Positions 61,643 to 64,000 of a DNA stretch of 64,000 nucleotides are shown piece by piece. Source of the DNA: Candidatus Methylobacter oryzae (GTDB taxonomy: Bacteria; Pseudomonadota; Gammaproteobacteria; Methylococcales; Methylomonadaceae); assembly GCF_003994235.2 (NCBI RefSeq), contig NZ_RYFG02000109.1, forward strand, positions 1 through 64,000, read 5' to 3'. Below the pieces are notes generated by a model that worked only from the letters and a program-made list of their open reading frames with translations, was not told where the DNA came from and ran no database searches. The position numbers and the translations under genes are program-made. Each line of letters opens with the position of its first letter. The stretch's first letter is position 1.

Positions 61643-62902
61643 ATGGCTGAGATAACTGAAGTACCTAGCCCTTTTTGCGGTATAGGCACCGATGACCTGA
61701 CTATTCAGGTTAACGGCGTATCGCTAAAAGTGGTTGAAAACGGCTGTGCGGTTAATTCTCCCGCTTTTGAACAGGCTATTACCGATACCAGTGCCCGGGT
61801 CGATGGTAAAGAGGTCAGCCTGGAGGCGGCCGTCGCAAAGGCTGCGGCGTTGTTAAAGGATACTAACCAGCCTGTTATCGGCGGTTGTGCGACAGACGTG
61901 AACGGCATGCGGGCGTTGTTGGCTTTGGCCGACCGTAGCGGCGCAGTGGTCGATAATATGAATTTTACCGGGGCGCGCAATAATTTTCTCGCGTTGCAAG
62001 ACTCCGGCTGGATGAATACGACGCTGGCGGAAGTGAAAAACCGCTGTGATTTATTACTAGTGGTCGGCGTCGATCTGGAAAGTTTCTCACCGCGATTTTT
62101 CGAGCGTTATCTATGGAATGAAGAATCCATGTTCCTGGACGATACCGGCAAGCGCGAAATTATCTACTTGGGTAAAGCGCCTTCCGGTAATGCATCGACC
62201 TCGCCTGGCGGCCGGAAAGCATCGGTTTTTGAATGCACCAACGGCGATTTGCCGGATGTTATCGCAGTCTTAAGAGCGCTGGTTAAAGGCAATCCGATTC
62301 GCGTCGATTCGGTCGGCGGTATTGCCGTGGCCGATTTGCAGGCAATTGCCGATAAACTGAAAGCGGCAAGCTATAGCGTAGTCACCTGGGCAGCCGGCGC
62401 GTTGGCGTATAGCCAAGCTGAACTGACAGTGCAGACGCTTTCCGAAATGATTAAAGATATTAATAATCTGGACACCCGTAGCTCCGGTTTGCCGTTAGGC
62501 GGTAAGGAAGGCGATCAGACAGCCAACCAGGTTTGCGGTTGGACGACCGGTTATCCGGCGCGTACACGCTTTTCCAGCGGCTTTCCCGAGTACGATCCTT
62601 ATTTGAACGATACTAATTTTCTGTTGAACAATGGCGAGGCGGATGCGCTGGTTTGGGTTCAGGCATTCAATGCGAAGGCCGTGCCGCCGGTAACGGATTT
62701 GCCGACGATTGTCGTGGGGCGTTCCGGAATGACTTTTGCCAAAGAACCGGATGTGTTTATTCCAGTCGGTACGCCGGGCATCGACCATGCCGGCCACGCT
62801 TACCGTATGGATAACGTGGTTGCGATACGCTTGAAAAAGTTGCGCGAATCCGGCCTGCCCAGTACGTTCGACGTACTTCATGCCATTGAACAAGCATTGT
62901 AG
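61643..62902 (+). CDS. fhcB: formylmethanofuran dehydrogenase subunit B (bacterial Fhc complex)
   Basis: 419 aa. Subunit B homologue of the formyltransferase/hydrolase complex that converts formyl-tetrahydromethanopterin to formate in methylotrophs. Recognised from the molybdopterin-oxidoreductase-like layout with VIGGCATDVNGMRALLALADRSGAVV, GVDLESFSPRFFERYLWNEESMFLDDTG, GLPLGGKEGDQTANQVCGWTTGYPART and a final FIPVGTPGIDHAGHAYRMDNVVAIRLKKL. In the bacterial proteins the metal-cofactor site is not used. AAGGACAGCTCT precedes the ATG. fhcA follows after 9 nt. Confidence 0.94.
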   Translation: MAEITEVPSPFCGIGTDDLTIQVNGVSLKVVENGCAVNSPAFEQAITDTSARVDGKEVSLEAAVAKAAALLKDTNQPVIGGCATDVNGMRALLALADRSGAVVDNMNFTGARNNFLALQDSGWMNTTLAEVKNRCDLLLVVGVDLESFSPRFFERYLWNEESMFLDDTGKREIIYLGKAPSGNASTSPGGRKASVFECTNGDLPDVIAVLRALVKGNPIRVDSVGGIAVADLQAIADKLKAASYSVVTWAAGALAYSQAELTVQTLSEMIKDINNLDTRSSGLPLGGKEGDQTANQVCGWTTGYPARTRFSSGFPEYDPYLNDTNFLLNNGEADALVWVQAFNAKAVPPVTDLPTIVVGRSGMTFAKEPDVFIPVGTPGIDHAGHAYRMDNVVAIRLKKLRESGLPSTFDVLHAIEQAL

Positions 62903-62911
62903 GTAAGTAAT

Positions 62912-64000
62912 ATGTTGATTAAATTAACAGGCGGGGCTGTTTATGATCCTGCCAGCGGGATCGATGGCGTAAAACAGGATATTTACATTCAGGACGGACG
63001 CGTCGTCAATAAGCCGGTTGGCGATTTTAAAGTCGATAAGGAATACGATTTAAACGGCAAGATCGTAATGTCCGGCGCGATTGACATGCACACGCATATC
63101 GGCGGCGGTAAAGGCAATATTGCCCGGACGCTGCTGCCGGAAGACCATCGCCAGGATCCCGTTCACCGTACCGATATTTGCCGTTCCGGCTGCGGCCATG
63201 CGATGCCCAGCACCTTCGTGACCGGTTACCGTTATGCGGAAATGGGCTATACGGCCGGTTTCGAGCCCGCGGTATTGCCGGTCAACGCACGTCAGGCGCA
63301 TATGGAAATGGCCGATATTCCGATTTTGGACAAAGGCGGCTATGTGTTATTGGGCAGCGACGATTATTTGCTGCGCATGTTGACGGCGAAAAAAGACCAG
63401 AAAGCGATTAACGATTATGTTGCTTTTACGATGCAGGCCGCTAAGGCGATTGGCGTTAAAGTCGTTAATCCCGGCGGCATTAATGCGTTTAAGTTTAACC
63501 AGCGCAAGCTGGATCTGGATGAACAAAATAGCCATTACGGCGTAACCCCGCGTGAAATTTTGCAAGTATTGGCGACGGCCATCAAAGAATTAGGCGTAAG
63601 CCATCCGCTGCACGTGCACGGTTGCAACCTGGGCGTGCCCGGCAATATGGATACCACGCTGAATACGATCCAGGGCATAGGCGGTCTGCCGATGCATTTG
63701 ACTCATATCCAGTTCCATAGTTACGGCACCGAAGGGGATTTCAAGTTTTCGTCCGGTGCGGCGCAGATTGCCGAAGCCGTCAATAAAAACAAGAATATCA
63801 CTATTGACGTCGGTCAGATTCTGTTTGGGCAAACCGTAACCGCGTCCGGCGATAACATGCGTCAACATGCCAATTATAAGCATGCCAGCCCGAATAAATG
63901 GGTGACGATGGATATTGAATGCGACGCGGGCTGCGGTGTGGTACCGTTTAAATACAAGGATCAAAACTTCGTCAATGCGCTGCAATGGGCGATTGGTTTG
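62912..64000 (+). CDS. fhcA: formylmethanofuran dehydrogenase subunit A (partial, runs off the edge)
   Basis: The frame opens at ATG 62912 (MLIKLTGGAVYDPASGIDG), 9 nt after fhcB, and stays open for 363 codons to the window end. It is an amidohydrolase-fold subunit: metal-binding MHTHIGGGKG, TLLPEDHRQDPVHRT, the VLLGSDDYLLRML segment, and later LHVHGCNLGVPGN, LTHIQFHSYGTEG. FhcA hydrolyses the formyl-methanofuran-like intermediate to formate. Full-length relatives are about 550 aa, so roughly the last third is missing. fhcD and fhcC are expected beyond the edge, as in the usual fhcBADC order. Confidence 0.94.
   Translation, partial: MLIKLTGGAVYDPASGIDGVKQDIYIQDGRVVNKPVGDFKVDKEYDLNGKIVMSGAIDMHTHIGGGKGNIARTLLPEDHRQDPVHRTDICRSGCGHAMPSTFVTGYRYAEMGYTAGFEPAVLPVNARQAHMEMADIPILDKGGYVLLGSDDYLLRMLTAKKDQKAINDYVAFTMQAAKAIGVKVVNPGGINAFKFNQRKLDLDEQNSHYGVTPREILQVLATAIKELGVSHPLHVHGCNLGVPGNMDTTLNTIQGIGGLPMHLTHIQFHSYGTEGDFKFSSGAAQIAEAVNKNKNITIDVGQILFGQTVTASGDNMRQHANYKHASPNKWVTMDIECDAGCGVVPFKYKDQNFVNALQWAIGL

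Overview
The window most likely comes from the chromosome of a gammaproteobacterial (type I) methanotroph of the Methylococcales. The evidence is the start of a formylmethanofuran dehydrogenase / formyltransferase-hydrolase operon (fhcB, then fhcA running off the right edge), which belongs to tetrahydromethanopterin-linked C1 oxidation; a single-domain bacteriohemerythrin; and the gammaproteobacterial block tig-clpP-clpX-lon-hupB-ppiD with two tRNA genes. The genus is not resolvable from sequence alone.

Layout. 1-7.2 kb: small unrelated genes (a CheX-like phosphatase, bacteriohemerythrin, a c-type cytochrome, a corrinoid adenosyltransferase, a membrane-tethered cold-shock protein, an AI-2E-type permease and a DUF3530 protein). 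7.2-17 kb, minus strand: a tight operon of asnB, acyl carrier protein, two paralogous AMP-dependent ligases flanking a PrmC-like methyltransferase and a 45-codon ORF, a NAD-synthase-like amide ligase, an SGNH-like lipoprotein and two hexapeptide acyltransferases. It looks like a carrier-protein-based pathway that activates, amidates and acylates something, probably a surface glycan or secreted metabolite, and is the best candidate here for an undescribed system. 17.7-27 kb: housekeeping proteostasis genes, tRNA-Val and tRNA-Asp, ppiD and fabI. 27-33.2 kb: a complete peptide-type ABC importer. 33.2-38.1 kb: tetR-tolC divergent from emrAB, with a perfect palindromic operator candidate between them. 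38.2-40 kb: a YceI remnant, a glutathione transferase and a glycerophosphodiester phosphodiesterase. 40.3-49.4 kb: an A+T-richer accessory stretch (NodU/TobZ-type carbamoyltransferase, two periplasmic binding proteins with a TonB-dependent receptor, a DUF917 protein and a cytochrome P450). 49.7-58.7 kb: a lipid module, namely an acyltransferase fused to an alpha/beta hydrolase followed by FadA, a FadN-type FadB and FadE. 58.8-64 kb: a MntA/HepT toxin-antitoxin pair, an LtaS-like phosphoglycerol transferase and fhcBA.

Two families of dispersed repeats mark the window. One is a roughly 56-bp palindromic unit with seven recognisable copies; one copy is translated in frame as the linker of the acyltransferase-hydrolase fusion and another supplies that gene's stop codon. 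The other is a MITE-like element whose inverted ends are built from iterated CACGAAA-type words; there are four full elements and one solo end. All calls rest on reading motifs by eye; no database search was run.
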